This document shows, in pieces, positions 40,441 through 54,032 of a stretch of 64,000 nt of DNA; position 1 is the stretch's first letter; each line of letters opens with the position of its first letter. Made by a program: the position numbers and the translations under genes. Origin of the DNA: Lichenostomus cassidix (lineage: Eukaryota > Chordata > Aves > Passeriformes > Meliphagidae); NCBI GenBank assembly GCA_008360975.2, contig CM039192.1, forward strand, positions 10,641,694 through 10,705,693, given 5' to 3'. The notes below the pieces were generated by a model. That model ran no database searches and had not been told where the DNA came from. It worked only from the letters and a program-made list of their open reading frames with translations.

Positions 40441-43400
40441 CTGGATCTTAAGAGAGAAAGAGACCACAAAAATGAGAGAACAGGTAAGAGTCATACACAC
40501 AAAATCTGGTTTAGACTTAAAGATATAACATATTGGTACAATCTTAATAGCCTTAAAGATTCTATAATCTCCATTTACTATAATCACCATCTCCAAATTC
40601 AAAAGTAGGCAATAGGTAAAAAACAAAGCCATAAGAGATCAAGAATTTTTTTGCAACCAGCTTCACCAAGATGAAAAGTTTCTGTTAACTACCAAGTGAA
40701 GGCTAATCAAGTTAAGGCTTGTAATGGACTCAAGGCTTTCTGAAATTCTCAAGCACATGTAAGCAGAGTTTAAGTTAATCTTCACTCAATTTAATTTTTT
40801 CATTACTAAAACTATAAGCATGGGGAAAAAAGTTTAAAAATGCAGCAATATTGATATAACAATAGATAACTTCTGAAAGAATTTCATTATAAACTGGCAA
40901 AGCACTTCATTAACAACTTCATTTGGTTACGTACTGGCAACTTCATCAAATCATAAACTGAGGCAAAGTAAGGTGAAACAGTGGTTACAAAACACAGTCT
41001 AGACCAACAAAGTTGAGCAAATCTTGGAATCATCTCTGTCATTCTTTTCTCAAAATTACTAGTCAAACATGCCAGATAACATGTGCAAGAGCCAATGAAG
41101 CTTCAATACATTTGTCACAACACTTTTCTTATCATTATGCAACATGAATGTGTTGAGCTTGGGGAAAAAATAATCCACTGCATAGAAATAGTATTTAGAG
41201 CCTAATCCCTCAGAACTATTTTCATAAGCTTACTTCACTGCAGTATAAATTGAAAGATACAGTCAGCATTTATAACAAGGTATTTGGGAGCTATGGTATA
41301 ACGGTTTTACAGCTAAAGTAACAGAGCATTTTGACAGAGGGAGGATGAAGTTTTAATAAGCAGTTGGCACAGAACAGCAATGAACAGTTAGAAATTAACT
41401 ATGTACCATGCCCAATTCTTGCTTTCAACTAGTACCTGTCCATTTCACTGTCCACTTGAAATGTGCTTTCATATAATAATTTTTAAAACCTTTGTCTTAA
41501 TTTAATTCTAGAAGAAAATTAAAGACTTATAGTTCTTATTATAGTAAGCACACACAAAATGTGATCACAAACTCACACTTCCAAAATATTCATGTCACTA
41601 ATCTCACATGGTTATTGCACATGGCTACTGAAGGGGGCAGCCTTTAGAAAATTAAGACAATTTATTAACTATTTTGTCAGTTAAATATTATCAAAATTCA
41701 GGAAGCAGAGAGACAAAGCATATTAAAGAGCCAACTTAAAAAGTTCTTAAGTGAAAATTCTTCAGTACATTCAGTCCCCAAGTTCTCTTCTTGCGCTGCT
41801 ACAGTTCTCATCTCAGCTGAAGCTCTGGCTTGGGAGCACCTCTAGCTCTTCCATCAAGGAGCACACAAATGAGAAAGCAAGAGCTAGCAAATACTCACAA
41901 AAATCAATACTAAACTCTTCAAGGGGCTTTCATATTTTCTACCCTGTTCAGATAAATTGTAACTTAATTTAAGAAAAATGTTTTCTGAAAACTGCAAATA
42001 GGATGACTTTCAAGGCATTTTTAATGCAATACATCATGGATATTATAAAAAGAAGTAACCTTTCTGGGTTAACTCTCTCTGTTATGCTGCTTTCCCATTC
42101 ACTTTGGCAGCAGCACTGTTCACAATATGGCACCAATAAAATATAGAACTACAATCAGAGACAGCAATTTCAATCAAAGTTTCCTGGGGTCTCCTCATAA
42201 ATCCAGCACCTTTGGAATGTGCTCGTTAAAATGACTTATTTTTTGCAGTTTGATAAATTTTTTATTGCTTAAGTACTGAGTTCAAATACAGCTCACAGTC
42301 TCCTTTCTCTACATTCTCAATTATTGCACCTTATAATTATCAGCAGCAATTGAAACTGATTTCTCCTACCATGTTATTTTGGTAACAAATGGAAGCAAGC
42401 TGCTACTTGCTTTTAAACGCAAGCTACCCTGAAAGTGAGAGCAAGGAAAAAAAGACACCTTAACATTTGTGGCATATCCCCAGGTAGCACTGACAAACTT
42501 TTACATAAAACAAAGTTGTTATTAAATTCTCTATGACACCTCAAGCATGACTGAATGTTGTATATTTATTGATATAATTACAGCTCCCCTTGAAGTGAAA
42601 ACATTTGGATGCATCTAAATCATAAGTATTTGAGAATAAATCATGTGGATCTTGCACATACCCATCACCTTAAGAACACAAACTTATTTTGTAGTAAGCC
42701 ATACAGAAATGGTCAAATATACAAGTATTCAATGGAAGTATAACAAAACTATGTGCAGGTCTGAATTCTGGTCAGCAGAGATTTACAGACTTGGGCCTGC
42801 AAGAAACCTTTATGCTGGTATCCCAAATAAAATGGTGCAATGAAGTAAAGAGCTTACCACAACATAACAACAATATCTCATCAAACCTGTAATTATGGTA
42901 GAACCATGAAAGAGAGAATGTAGCTGCAGAAAATTGGCCATAACATTATGCTGTTAACTAGACAGCTCAAATTTCAGAGATGTTCCAGCGCTAAGATCTG
43001 ATCTTATCAGCTTTGGGTCATGGTTAGTTTCAGAACAATATGAAACTTGCTTTCCTGGAACTACTTTGGTTATTGTTCCACAGCACAGAAAGTAGAAGTA
43101 GCTTTGAAAGGTTTCTTTGCTATTTGGCTTCAAAATCTTCCAGAGTTTGAGACTTTTTTGATGCTCTGAAACCTAAATGATCTCTGTTCAAGTCAAACTG
43201 TAATGCCAAATTATATCCTCAATGTAATCTTACACAGGATTTCTTAAGACAACAGAATTGCTGCCAACATATTTCAAAGAACAAGGGCTGTAAGCATTTA
43301 CTTTGTCATTAAATCCAACTGACCATTGTTATATTATTTCTTTACAGATTGATTCTTTCAGAATGTAAAAGAATTTCAGCACATATTCCTCAATTAAACA

Positions 43401-46400
43401 AATATATAAATTATCAGTGTCTTTCAAAAGCAATTTATGTATGTTATGTGCAAGAAGTGAAAGAAGCAGAGCATGCTTTGCTTCTCAGCAGCTGATGGAA
43501 AAGAGTAAGTATCTACCTCATTACTGAAAAGCCATTGTGCAAGAGGTTAAATTCTACTAACATTTAAAATTTTCTTGCAACTGACATTCACAAAACCAAA
43601 AATCACAAGATTTTCCGACCAATGCTCTTATCAATTCCTGTTTAAAATGCTGTATCCAAATATATCAGGAACAAATGCACTAAAATACAAGCAAAGAACA
43701 TTCTGTCATCTCCTCATTTCTGAAGGAGAGGCTGTATTTGATCAAATCAGTGAGAATGTGTTTAAAAGAAACCCCACAACCCCCAGCAGTTTATTCAAGT
43801 GATGATTTCTTTATACACAACAGGGATTCAAATCTATTATTGTGAAAGTAAGTGGATCACTAAAAGTTTGTGACTCAGAACAGAATTCCAACTGGCCAGA
43901 CCCTACAAGTTAGAGCTGTCACCATTTCACCCACTTACTCATTTCTTTAAAAGTAATATAAAATTTTCTACTTACCATTTCTGTTATTTCAACAAGCAAT
44001 ATTTCTATTATATTATTGACATCAGAAATTATTGTAGTCCTGCAAAAAGAACATCTACTCCATGACTTTCATCCATTAAGCAGTACCTAAAGAGGGCTTT
44101 GGTCAAACACAAAGTTAGACTGACTTCAATTCTGAACAACTTCTGTAGTTTCAGGATTTTTTAACATGGTGAGGAAACACATCTGTAGTGCATCTCAATT
44201 ATTTTTATTCCCAATTTAATGAAATAGCCATCTTTAGGCTAAGTGCCAGGACATTGCTCCTAACTTCACAGAGAAAATCAGCATTTTATAAAAGAAACAA
44301 GGACAAAAGGTCCTTCAAGATTAGTTATCACTGCAACTACCATTAAGTTTGTTAAACCTATTACTGTAACCTTGTCAGCAGGCAGAACCAGTTGTTTAGA
44401 AGTTCAAGAGTTAAAGAGCAAGTAGGCCTTACAGCATGAAGACAAACTAGATATGGTAAAGAATCTAGAGAAAACTACTTAACTAATCTCTAACAGAGTC
44501 TATGGGAAATCCAGGTAAGAGAAAGATGGACAAATTTCAAGTGGTTATATTTTTTTCCATCTCCTCTAGTTAGTAACTGAAACAAGTCTCTACTTCAAAG
44601 AAGATCTTTAGAACCAAGAAGTGCTCTGCTAAGAGTAATAAAACTTCCTACAAAACTTACAATGACCTGAGGGAAAGCTGGTCATTAGGAACTTTTCATG
44701 GACAAAATCCAATTTTTGAAAATGCCCTTATTCTGCTGGATTGCAATTCACTTTTATAACTGCAGCAGGAAATAAATATGGGTTATTAGGTTACTATATT
44801 AAAATCCTGGTCAATTTTTTTACCTTCATGCTCTCAGATGATATGATATTTGTAAGCTAATGTGTTTAAAAATGCTGAACTGGACAAAATTTGAAATTCT
44901 TGTTTCTTGATAAATTCTGAAAATTAAATTAATTCCAAATAGTGTAAGTGTCAATATAATTGAAGGCACATTCTGCAACCCATTCAGTTCTGCATATGCA
45001 CCCTGACTACCACTCATGCACTTCCATGCAGCAAACAAACTAAAAAGAAACCTCTCAAATTTTTATGAGGCTCTATTCTCATCACTTGACAACCTATTCT
45101 TAACCTAATGTGTTGTAAGTAAAAGCATCAAGCAAAATGTTTACCTTATTTTGTTGTTAGAAATCTACATCATTTGAAGTTGCTTTGAAACAGTTTTACA
45201 CTGGAAACAAGAAAACAAACACTGATACCAATTAGAATATCAGCTTGTTCCAATATATTTATGGTGATGTCTAAATTTCTTTCCTGGCATATTGAAAACT
45301 GCTTCTACTCCAATTAATACTGATCAAAGTTTCAAACATGAAATTTTCATTATGGCATCAATGAACAAATGAACAAGAAAGCAGCTTGTTTCAATTACAG
45401 TAGTATCTGTTTTAATGCTATTTAATCCAGTAAGTAGGTACAAAACAAACAATGATATAAAAATGTAAATTAAAGTATAAAGAAAACCATATAACCTGAC
45501 TTGTGCATCTCCAAACAGTCTGACAGAGCTGCCATAGCTCAGTTAAGACTGCTTGACTCCAAGGGCTGCTGCTGCTCAAAATCTGACAAGCTGGGGACTC
45601 TGCACTTGCAGCAGGGTGGATCAGTACCAGCCATGGAGCTCTGGAGCCTGAGCATCCACAGACCCTCAGTGGTTGGAGTACCTCAGAGACCAGCGAGGAT
45701 TTGAGGAATTGAGAGCTGACAAAACAAACGTGCAAGACCTGGCAGAAAAGAGAATCAAGCCAATTCCAGCAAAAATCAACGTGCTTAATTTGTGTTTGCA
45801 TTGTCCACAGAATCAGTGTTTTCTCCCAGAAAATTACTAATCCAGCTCATCAACATCTTCTAAGGAAAAACAACTCCATCAGAAAAATTCTGACCATATC
45901 TACTCTTTTTATTATGTATTTGGTAATGATTCTGTGATAGTCTTTTTACACTACATTGAGAAATCAATGCTAACTCAATACTAAATGAATTAATGGAGAA
46001 AGTACTAATCAAATATATTGGCATAAAAAGTAAGGAAAATAAGTCAAGATATGATTCTACAAAGATATAACAATATTCTTTAAAAAGATCCTGAGATCCT
46101 CATGTTTCACAGTTATGGAGACCTGGTAAGAGATACGGGAAATATTGAAAGTCTTTGTGAACTGCAGAAACCATCAAAACATTGAAATTATATACAACTG
46201 GAAAGAATAATAATATAAACACTGATGAGCTTATCACCACCATCACTGGAAATCGGTAAACAGAAAACCAGAAGAGAAAAACACAATCCATTTCCCTAAA
46301 ATCAAATCCTCTTGGACATGCTGGGTACAAAATTTTAATGCATACAGATATTTACTGTCATTTCAGTTCCAAAACCATATTCCTAAACTATAAACAGGAT

Positions 46401-46652
46401 CCATTTCCTCCAATTTATGAATAAATTGCTTTAGGGATATCCAATGACAGCCACACCCTGAGCACAGAGATGGGAGTGAACTGCTTGCACATAGAGCTGT
46501 GCTGCAGGACATTTCTCCATGATGCTCCAGAGCCACGACAGGCACCTGAAACTCCCTCTAAAGCTCAAGAACCCAACTTGAGCAATGCAAAACCAGAAAA
46601 ATTTTATGTAGTGTCTTTTAAATTTTTTTTAATGTAAATGATAGAACAGTCA

Positions 46653-46678
46653 ATTTATGTACTAGAAAGTACATAAAT
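46653..46678. repeat. Perfect 11-bp hairpin
   Basis: ATTTATGTACT and its exact reverse complement AGTACATAAAT flank an AGAA loop. The stem is entirely perfect, in an AT-rich part of intron 3. Confidence 0.85.
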
Positions 46679-47757
46679 GTACTATCCTGGTTTCTTTGTT
46701 TTCATGTCTATTTCAAAACCGTTCAGAAAAAAATACTAACTCGTAATTGTAAGCGTATTTATGAAAAAATATTGTACTCAGCAAAAACATTAATTTTACT
46801 TAGATAACAAAATAATTTTTAATCTAAATATATAAAATATTTATTTATACCCACATCAATCAAATCTACAGAATTTGCAGTGGTTTTAAAACACCATAAT
46901 TTTTACCTATTTAACTTGCTAAATAAAAGAAACAAAATCAACAGATGAGTTAGGAATAACATAGCAGCTTTCATTTTTGTTAATTTATAGCTCTCTGAAC
47001 TTAAAGGGACTCACTTTTTTCCCCCCTCCATAAGCAAACTTTATGCTAAAGTAAAAAGGTTTTAAGTATATTATAGTAAATCCTCATACACAGTATTATT
47101 ACTTCAACTTCATGTTTAGGTTTCCTAAACTTAAAATCCTACTGAAAAAATATTTATCTACAGTGCAACTGGAAAAAAACCCAAGACATCTACTAGACAC
47201 CATTGACAAATAGGATAGAAAAAAGTTCATGAAGAAAATTACACTTTTACCAGTCAGGAAATCTTTTCTATTTAGTTTGCTAAGCCAGCCAATGTTTTAT
47301 ATCCAGGAAAATATAAATATTATGACTTCAGCTGTACCTTGAGTAACAAAGTGACCCAGTTTCAAAATTAATAACAAAACCAATAAGAGAATGCACGTGG
47401 GAATATAAACTATTATTTTTAAATCACAGTCTTTAGTCAAAACCTACTGAAGTCAACATGAATTCTTCCCATGTAGTAAAGCAAACATCACAGGTGTTTT
47501 GGAAAAAGAAAAAATTCATTGTGAATTCTAAAACATAACAGAACATTTGCAGATTCAAATCAAAGTGTCTAAATGCTAATCTTATGTTTGCAAAACTATG
47601 TCATTAAAAAAAAATCCAAGCTTTTGTTCAAGCATTGTTAGGAACAAAACAAACAAAAAATCTTCATATTGGCTCTTAAAAGAGATAAAAAAGAGGACAG
47701 GTACTTTAAACTAAAAATGAAATATTTAATGGCACTTCAACTGCCCTTCTACCAACA

Positions 47758-47769
47758 CCCCCCCCCCCC
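47758..47769. repeat. C12 homopolymer
   Basis: Run of 12 C (G12 in the FTO transcript), rare in this AT-rich setting and a likely site of sequencing or assembly length error. Confidence 0.85.
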
Positions 47770-48413
47770 AAAATATTGTACACAAATGGTTTTAAAATAA
47801 GCAAGAGCCTGCAAAGCCTGTCAGACAACAGTTCTTTTAATGCAAAGTGTCCACTTTTCCCAGCTAGAGAAATGTTGGCAAATCCTCCATAAAACACACA
47901 TTAACACTGCAGCATGCCTAGACAAAATGCATATACTTCTAAGTAAATACAGTAATACTTTTATCCAAAACTAAGTGAAAATGATCTTTCCAAGGAAAGT
48001 AGTAGAACCAGCATAAAGCAAAGCAAGTCTGTTTATGATAAATAATACCATACAAATGGTGATCACAACTACAGTGAAACATTTTACAGGATAGGAAACA
48101 TGCACATACATTAACCTGAGAAAGGTATTTGACAGATTTTGATTTCCTGGCTCTTATTCAGGGAGTTAATTATACCAATTTTTAAATCTACTTAGAGAAC
48201 AACTGCTAAGCCAGCTGCAGCAAACACAGGTATTTTGTACAGGTTTTAGTGGAAATAAAGATAAGGCTTAAATACAAAAGGTACCACAATGCATTCAGAA
48301 GCACGTGACAAGTCTAGACCAGCAGGTGTGCTTATGTACATAGACACAAGGGAACAGAGGAGAGCTTCAGGGATTTCAGATATTTTTGTGACTGGTCAGG
48401 TGCCATCACTCAC

Positions 48414-49071
48414 CTTCACAGCTGTAACTGTACACAGCCACCGCTGACCTTTCCACCAGATTCTCGTCGTGGTGCCAGCTCACTGCCATGCTCCCCATTC
48501 CAAAGTAAGGTTCTTGTTTCAAGTACAGCATTTGTAGTGGATCCATATAATTTAATAAAGTCAAATTATAAGATGTTCTGTTCTTTAGACTTCTGTCATC
48601 CTCTGGTACACAAACACTGCTTTGATCTTTTGAAACAGACCCTTGCTCTGTAAGAGAAGTAGCAACATTTTGCTCCCTATCTGTTACAGTAGTATCCTTA
48701 ATTTCTTTGGTCTCAAACAAGTTTTGTCCTTGTAATGCCTTGACTGCTTCAGTATGCAAGTAGTCATTAAGTCTCATTAATGCTTTACAAGCATCATGTA
48801 TTTGAGGACTGCAATATTTTGTATCATAACCTTCAGTAGGCCAAGGAACTGTAAATAATCTTGTGTTCAAGTACTTGTAAGTGCATCCTGGATTTCCAAT
48901 TAATATACGAGACACTGGAGTAAGAAAATCTTTTCCTTTGATCCTTACAAGATCTTGAAAGAAACAGTTGTGTTCTCGCAAGGTCAGAAAGCTTTCTTGT
49001 ACCATTTGATGCAGCTCCTCAGGTACTGTGTCAGATTTCCTAAAAATCAGCTTGGAATACTTGGTCTTCCA
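48414..49071 (-). CDS. FTO: FTO exon 3 (core of catalytic domain, HxD iron motif)
   Basis: This 658-nt exon encodes 219 residues plus one base of a split codon. It starts WKTKYSKLIFRKSD after a CCTCCTTTAG acceptor and ends YSYSCE followed by a GTGAGT donor. It contains the most conserved FTO blocks: LTPVSRILIGNPGCTYKYLN (human R96, Y108, L109), LNYMDP (N205, a 2-oxoglutarate contact), EPYFGMG, and VSWHHDENLV at 48484-48455. The last block carries iron ligands equivalent to H231 and D233, with E234 and the V228-S229 base-pocket pair. Every catalytic residue in this exon that I can place is retained. It is about 10 residues longer than the human exon (209). The extra length falls in the acidic, Ser/Thr-rich linker between the NDYLHTEAVKAL and SYNLTLLNY blocks, which is poorly conserved in the family. 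No frameshift or stop interrupts it. Confidence 0.98.
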
Positions 49072-52000
49072 CTAAAGGAGGGAAAAAAAACAAACAACAA
49101 AAAGAGGACAATAATTATTCTTTTTACAGGAGTCAAGATATTTCAAGACAAGGCAAAGCTGTCAAGTTAACAAGCATGAGTCTTGTTATGAATGGGGTGA
49201 AGAAATAGATGCCAGTACTTGTTACTTTATTTTCGCATTTCAGAATATTGCAGAAACTGTGGCTATGTACCAGTGGCCTGTAACCAGAGAGTATAACCAG
49301 GGCAAATCTCCAGCTAAATAAACAGGAAGAATTCAGTAGAACATACAGCTCATCTGACGAATCTGTAGATAATGCCACCTTTAAGTATGCAAACAATGGA
49401 ATATAGAGCAGTAAGAAAGTGATTCCTCTTTTTGCAATGGTTGCAAAGACCATTCTGTTTCATTCTGATGTACAGAAATCTAGAGGGCTACATGATAAAT
49501 AGTTTTATATAACAATACTTTTCAGGGAAAAGATAACAAAATCAAAATGTAATCAAAACGTAAGTTTAGAAAAAATGCGCTGCTAACATTCTGGTCCCTT
49601 CTATTTTTACATTCTTCAGTGCATGCCAATTAGTTCTCCTGTTTTATATAAAATCTCCCTTTTGATAACAGAAAATGTCCAAACTCTTTTTCCTCCCCAG
49701 CCCCCTACCTGTTATATCCTTTTTCCTCATATCCTCTTCTGACCACACCAGCTCTGGTATCAGCTGGAGTTCAGAATCCAGCAGTGTGTGGAAGCAACAA
49801 CTCCCAGCAAGGTATAACACTGCTAATCAGCAGCTTCTTGCTTTGTATGCACAATACTGCTTCCCACTCCAGGAAGGCTTGGATAATTTTATTTTGTTAA
49901 TCTGGTTTCTAAGGAAGTGAGTATCACATAATCACACCTTTTATTGGTTGCCTATAAAGCTGCTTTAACTACTGCTGAGACTGTTTAGCAAACTGGACAA
50001 AGGCTAGAGAATAAGTTCTTAAAAAGAGTGAGTTCTTATGTATTTCATTAAAATTAATAGATAAATAAAAGAATCAGATGCAAACTAGCTCCCTTAGTGA
50101 GGGAAAGGCTGTAATGTGAGGGTATCAGGTATCAATTAGCACTTGTGAAGCTCCCAAGGACTCACCACACCTATTTCATTTTGTCCAAAAATTAATCACT
50201 GGAGGAAAGGTAGATACTGATGGTGGTGTGGGGACACACATTACAGTAGACTGAAATCTGAAGGCATTAGGCAATGGGGCAAGAGCACATGGATGCACAA
50301 AACAGACCTGTCAAAACTTTTACTAGTCTAATAGTTTATGTTCAAAGTGCTTTTAAAGAGACAAATAAAAGTCACCAGCACAAAGCACCACACTGGCCTA
50401 CAATCCATCTGTGAGTGCCTTCTGGTACAACTCAAACCCACTTTACTAGTACTATCTACTTCCAAGTCTCATTTGAACCTGCCTTTCAGGAAATTAATTT
50501 TAAGATCCAAGGAACGTGCCCTTAAAAAACACAGACCAGTAAGTGAGTATGCACATTTTCCACTGCATGAAAACAGATTTTTGCATCATAATGCACTGTT
50601 ATCCTACAGCACTGAAGAGCTGGCTTTATAGGATCATTTGTTTCTACTAAAAAGAGGAACATAAAAGGAAGCCTATTTTAAAAATAATGATTACACATAA
50701 TAAATCTTGGTTTATCTATAAACCTCGCCACCATTCCTTGTGAATTTTTTACAGTGAAGCTAACTCCTTTTCTTTATACATTTGTATGGTTCCAAAGACT
50801 AGATTTCTAGAGAGAGGAAAAAACCACTGTAACAGTATCTACAGATAACAATTTCTGACAATTGTATTTACATGTTTAGCTTCAAACACCAAAGCTTGAA
50901 AACAGTTCCAGACCTCTGTTTGAAGGTCCCTCTATAATCCCAGAACAGTGGTTCCCAGCTTTCATTCAAAGAAGTGAACCTAAACTTGATAAACTAAATT
51001 CACCTGTGCTTGTCAAAAGCCTGAAATGATTCCTTTAGAGGTCCTGAACTCTCCCTTTTGTTTCTATCAGTGCTGGGTGTCTTCAGCCTTTGAACAGTAC
51101 AGTGAAAAAAATCCTTACGAACAACAACTAGTGAAATCAGTTAACTGCAAATTTAAGACTTACAGCTGTAGGCTGCAATCAGATGTGTAGGTACAGGCTG
51201 ATGGGAATCATAAATATTCTTTCACAATCTTAATAATGACAGAATATTATATGTTGTGACATATAAAGGCTGTTATTTCCTTTATTTCTTTCATTATGCA
51301 AATGTCCTGTATGAAAGAAAGAGCACTAATAGCTCTACAGCAAAATTCCAGTATTTTTTTTAATAATTCTGTATACTGGACATACTCATAGCACATTACA
51401 TGTGCTACTATGGTATACTTAAACAGTCACTAATACTATATATTTTTAAACCACTTATATGAACATATAAATACACTGAATTTCTGACATGAATCACACA
51501 CAGAAAATTCTAAACAATTATCAAAAACAGAAGGAGGGAAATAACAACATGACGTAAAGCAATTAAATGCCTGAACACAGGCACTAGAAAGGAAGAACAC
51601 AGATTTTACAAAGGTAACAACACTGTATTCTCCTCCCGAACTGCAGAGGTAATGCCTTGCACATTTTGCTGCCAGCAAAGTCAGAGGCATGTTACCTTGG
51701 GGTAGTGCTTTAATATCACATGCTTAAGAACTATTTCATCATTAAGGTATCTCAAAAGAAATCAGGAAGTGGAAACACATTTCCGACACATCACACGAAA
51801 ACAGCCTGGTCTTCTTTAAATCCCCAACCAGCGTCTGTGCTGTGCCCTCCATAAGGAAAGAATTACAGGATCAGAACACGGGGTGAATGCTGGGTTCACA
51901 TTGGACAACTTGTTGTTTCAGGGGGATGGGGAAGGGCAGTAATCATGTACTCTGTGTTGTAACTCTGACAGCCAGTAGTAAAGGTCAACTCACTGAAAGA

Positions 52001-53954
52001 AGTGGGTGCATTACAGACAACTACAGGACAGTGAACAAAAAGCACATTTGATGCTCAAATCTTCTTGTGAATGTTACATACAACATTTTAAATATACTGA
52101 TGCTTTCACTCAACACAGAGAATCACCCTATGGAATTGAGTGACAGAATAAAGCTGGAAATCAGCAATAAGGACCTTTCATAGGCAAACTGCCATGTGTG
52201 TAATGAAATGATAGTCTGTACTTCAAATATTTGTGCATTACCTTGTTACAGCCTCTTTCTTATTCAGTACTGGCTTTAAACATTAGATTGTTTCAGCTTA
52301 TGGCTTGGGGCCCTCCAAAATCCTTCATCAGGCAAAACACATTGAAAGAGGATGTGAGTGAAGTTTTGCTTGTGATGGAATTTCTTACTTCTGTGGAGGC
52401 TGTACACTTCCATACCTGACACAATATGGCAGTTTTTTTAGTTGCACCCTACCTAACTTTTTCAACATGTTCAAAGGATACTATTTTGTAAGAGGTGGAT
52501 CCTTCAAGGAGTGGGGCAGGTCTGTCCAGGAAAGACAGACTATAAAACTAAACTGTATGTGATATTTTACCTTGCCCATTTGTTGTCTTCAAGCTCTCAC
52601 CCTTCTTTACCTCTCCAGCTGTAGTGCATTTAAGCATCATGGAACTTGCAATTTCTACAGCTGTGATTGAAGTAACATTTCATAACCACCACAGAACTTA
52701 AAAGGTGTTCGTGATGCTTATCACATAAACTTAAAAACACCTAGCATGCACACATACACTACATTAAAAGTATAATTCTATACTTGCAAAAAGAATGTAT
52801 CTAAACTTTATTAACGCTTGAATAGCTGTGATTTTACCGCTTATCTTGCTCCCATTGCCTTCCATATTTATGGGTTACTGACCCTGAGCAAATGACAGGC
52901 CACTTGGGCAACCTTGCCTCCACCTTCTCTTTTAACATCAGCTCCATGAGAAGGTGAATTTACAAAGATGGGAAAACGAAAAAAGATGCTGAGCAAAGCA
53001 GCTCTTTACAGCATCTGAGATAGAAGAGAACAAAGAGGGGATGTAACAGGACTAGGAATGAGAAAAGTCAGATGCCCCATTCTTAAAAGGGGGAAGAGTT
53101 TCTTCATGAGCGTAAGTTTAGGACTGAAAAGAATGTGTTTGTGTTTATGTGTAAAGAAAAAAGAAATAATAAAACCCATCTGTATCACTCTTATAAATTT
53201 TCCCAGCTCTTCTACACTTGCACATCTTCGAGCCATATATCAACGTAAGGCAGGCAACACTCCTGTGTCATGTAACGTGAGCATATTCACTGGAGCTGTT
53301 CAAACAACCACGTTATTTCTTATGCTTTTTGTCTTACCATGATCCAATTTGCTCTGATTAAACCTACCCTGAGTTCTGTAGCTGATCTAGAAAGATCTGA
53401 GATAGATACAGAAAATTCCATTAATTCATTATATTCTTCCATACACTGACTTGGTTTGCTACTCATGTGGCCACTGGGCCTGATCTTACTTTCGTTTGGT
53501 TTCATTTGAGGCATTTCAGTTTCCACAGTTTGTTTTGTAAGCAAAGTCTTAACAATTACTCATTGTTGGAAAGTAGAATTAAGCCCTCAAATTTATAAAT
53601 GTCTGTGTTAATATTCCCCCTATTTTGCCAAACGTGAGCTATAAAGGTCTCTTCACCACTCAGAAAAAAAAATTAGTGACATGTATTTTGTTTCAACAAA
53701 GCATGAGAAACCGTGATTAATTGTTACACATTACTTGTAGCAAGGGCACACACCTAAAAATACAAGAAAGTTATCCAAGTTCTAATTCATGAATATGCCA
53801 ATTTTAGAGATCTTATTTCACACCACCTGGAAGTGCAGTATCAGGATACCTTTTTTCATATCAAATTTCACCGTGTCTCTTTGAAGGAAGATTTATTTGT
53901 TGTTCAGTGCAAACAGGCATTTTAGTTTAAAAGGAGTTAAAGGAAATACGTTAC
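49072..53954 (-). other. FTO: FTO intron 2
   Basis: This 4883-bp intron runs between the exon 2 donor (GTAACG) and the exon 3 acceptor (CCTCCTTTAG). It is AT-rich unique sequence with no recognised transposon, RNA gene or coding exon. The small ORFs on both strands lack any conserved motif. Confidence 0.92.
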
Positions 53955-54032
53955 CAGCTGGTGGAAATCAGTGTCAGTTGGTGTCAGATATGGAAGTCTA
54001 TTCTCCCCAAGTTCTTCAAGAAGTTTTTTCTT
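53955..54032 (-). CDS. FTO: FTO exon 2 (N-terminal extension)
   Basis: The minus strand reads 26 codons beginning KKKLLEELGENRLPYLTP and ending TDTDFHQL, matching the human segment KLRLLEELEDTWLPYLTP to FYQQ. The exon is preceded by a pyrimidine-rich tract and CAG acceptor (54035-54033) and followed by a GTAACG donor (54-53 of 539xx). Both ends are phase 0, as in human FTO. In human, exon 1 supplies only about 15 residues, including a lysine/arginine-rich nuclear-localisation-like start; that exon is not in the window. This segment precedes the catalytic jelly roll and forms the first helix of the N-terminal domain in known FTO structures. The run of three lysines at the exon start is slightly more basic than in human. 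The assignment rests on alignment to the recalled human protein and is strong despite the short length. Confidence 0.93.

Larger units (their letters stand above)
40441..48413 (-). other. FTO: FTO intron 3
   Basis: This is the longest complete intron in the window at 7973 bp. It is AT-rich, with a GC-richer patch at about 45.5-45.7 kb, a perfect 11-bp hairpin at 46653-46678, a very AT-rich stretch at 46.6-46.9 kb and a 12-base C run at 47758-47769. No gene or transposon is recognised. The acceptor end contains the tandem CAG/TAG arrangement described under exon 4. Confidence 0.92.

Noticed and set aside
48406..48413. FTO exon 3 continuing to the in-frame stop
   Set aside because: The ORF continues Gly-Glu-stop past the GTGAGT donor. 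Alignment with FTO shows that the coding sequence leaves at 48414 and resumes in exon 4.
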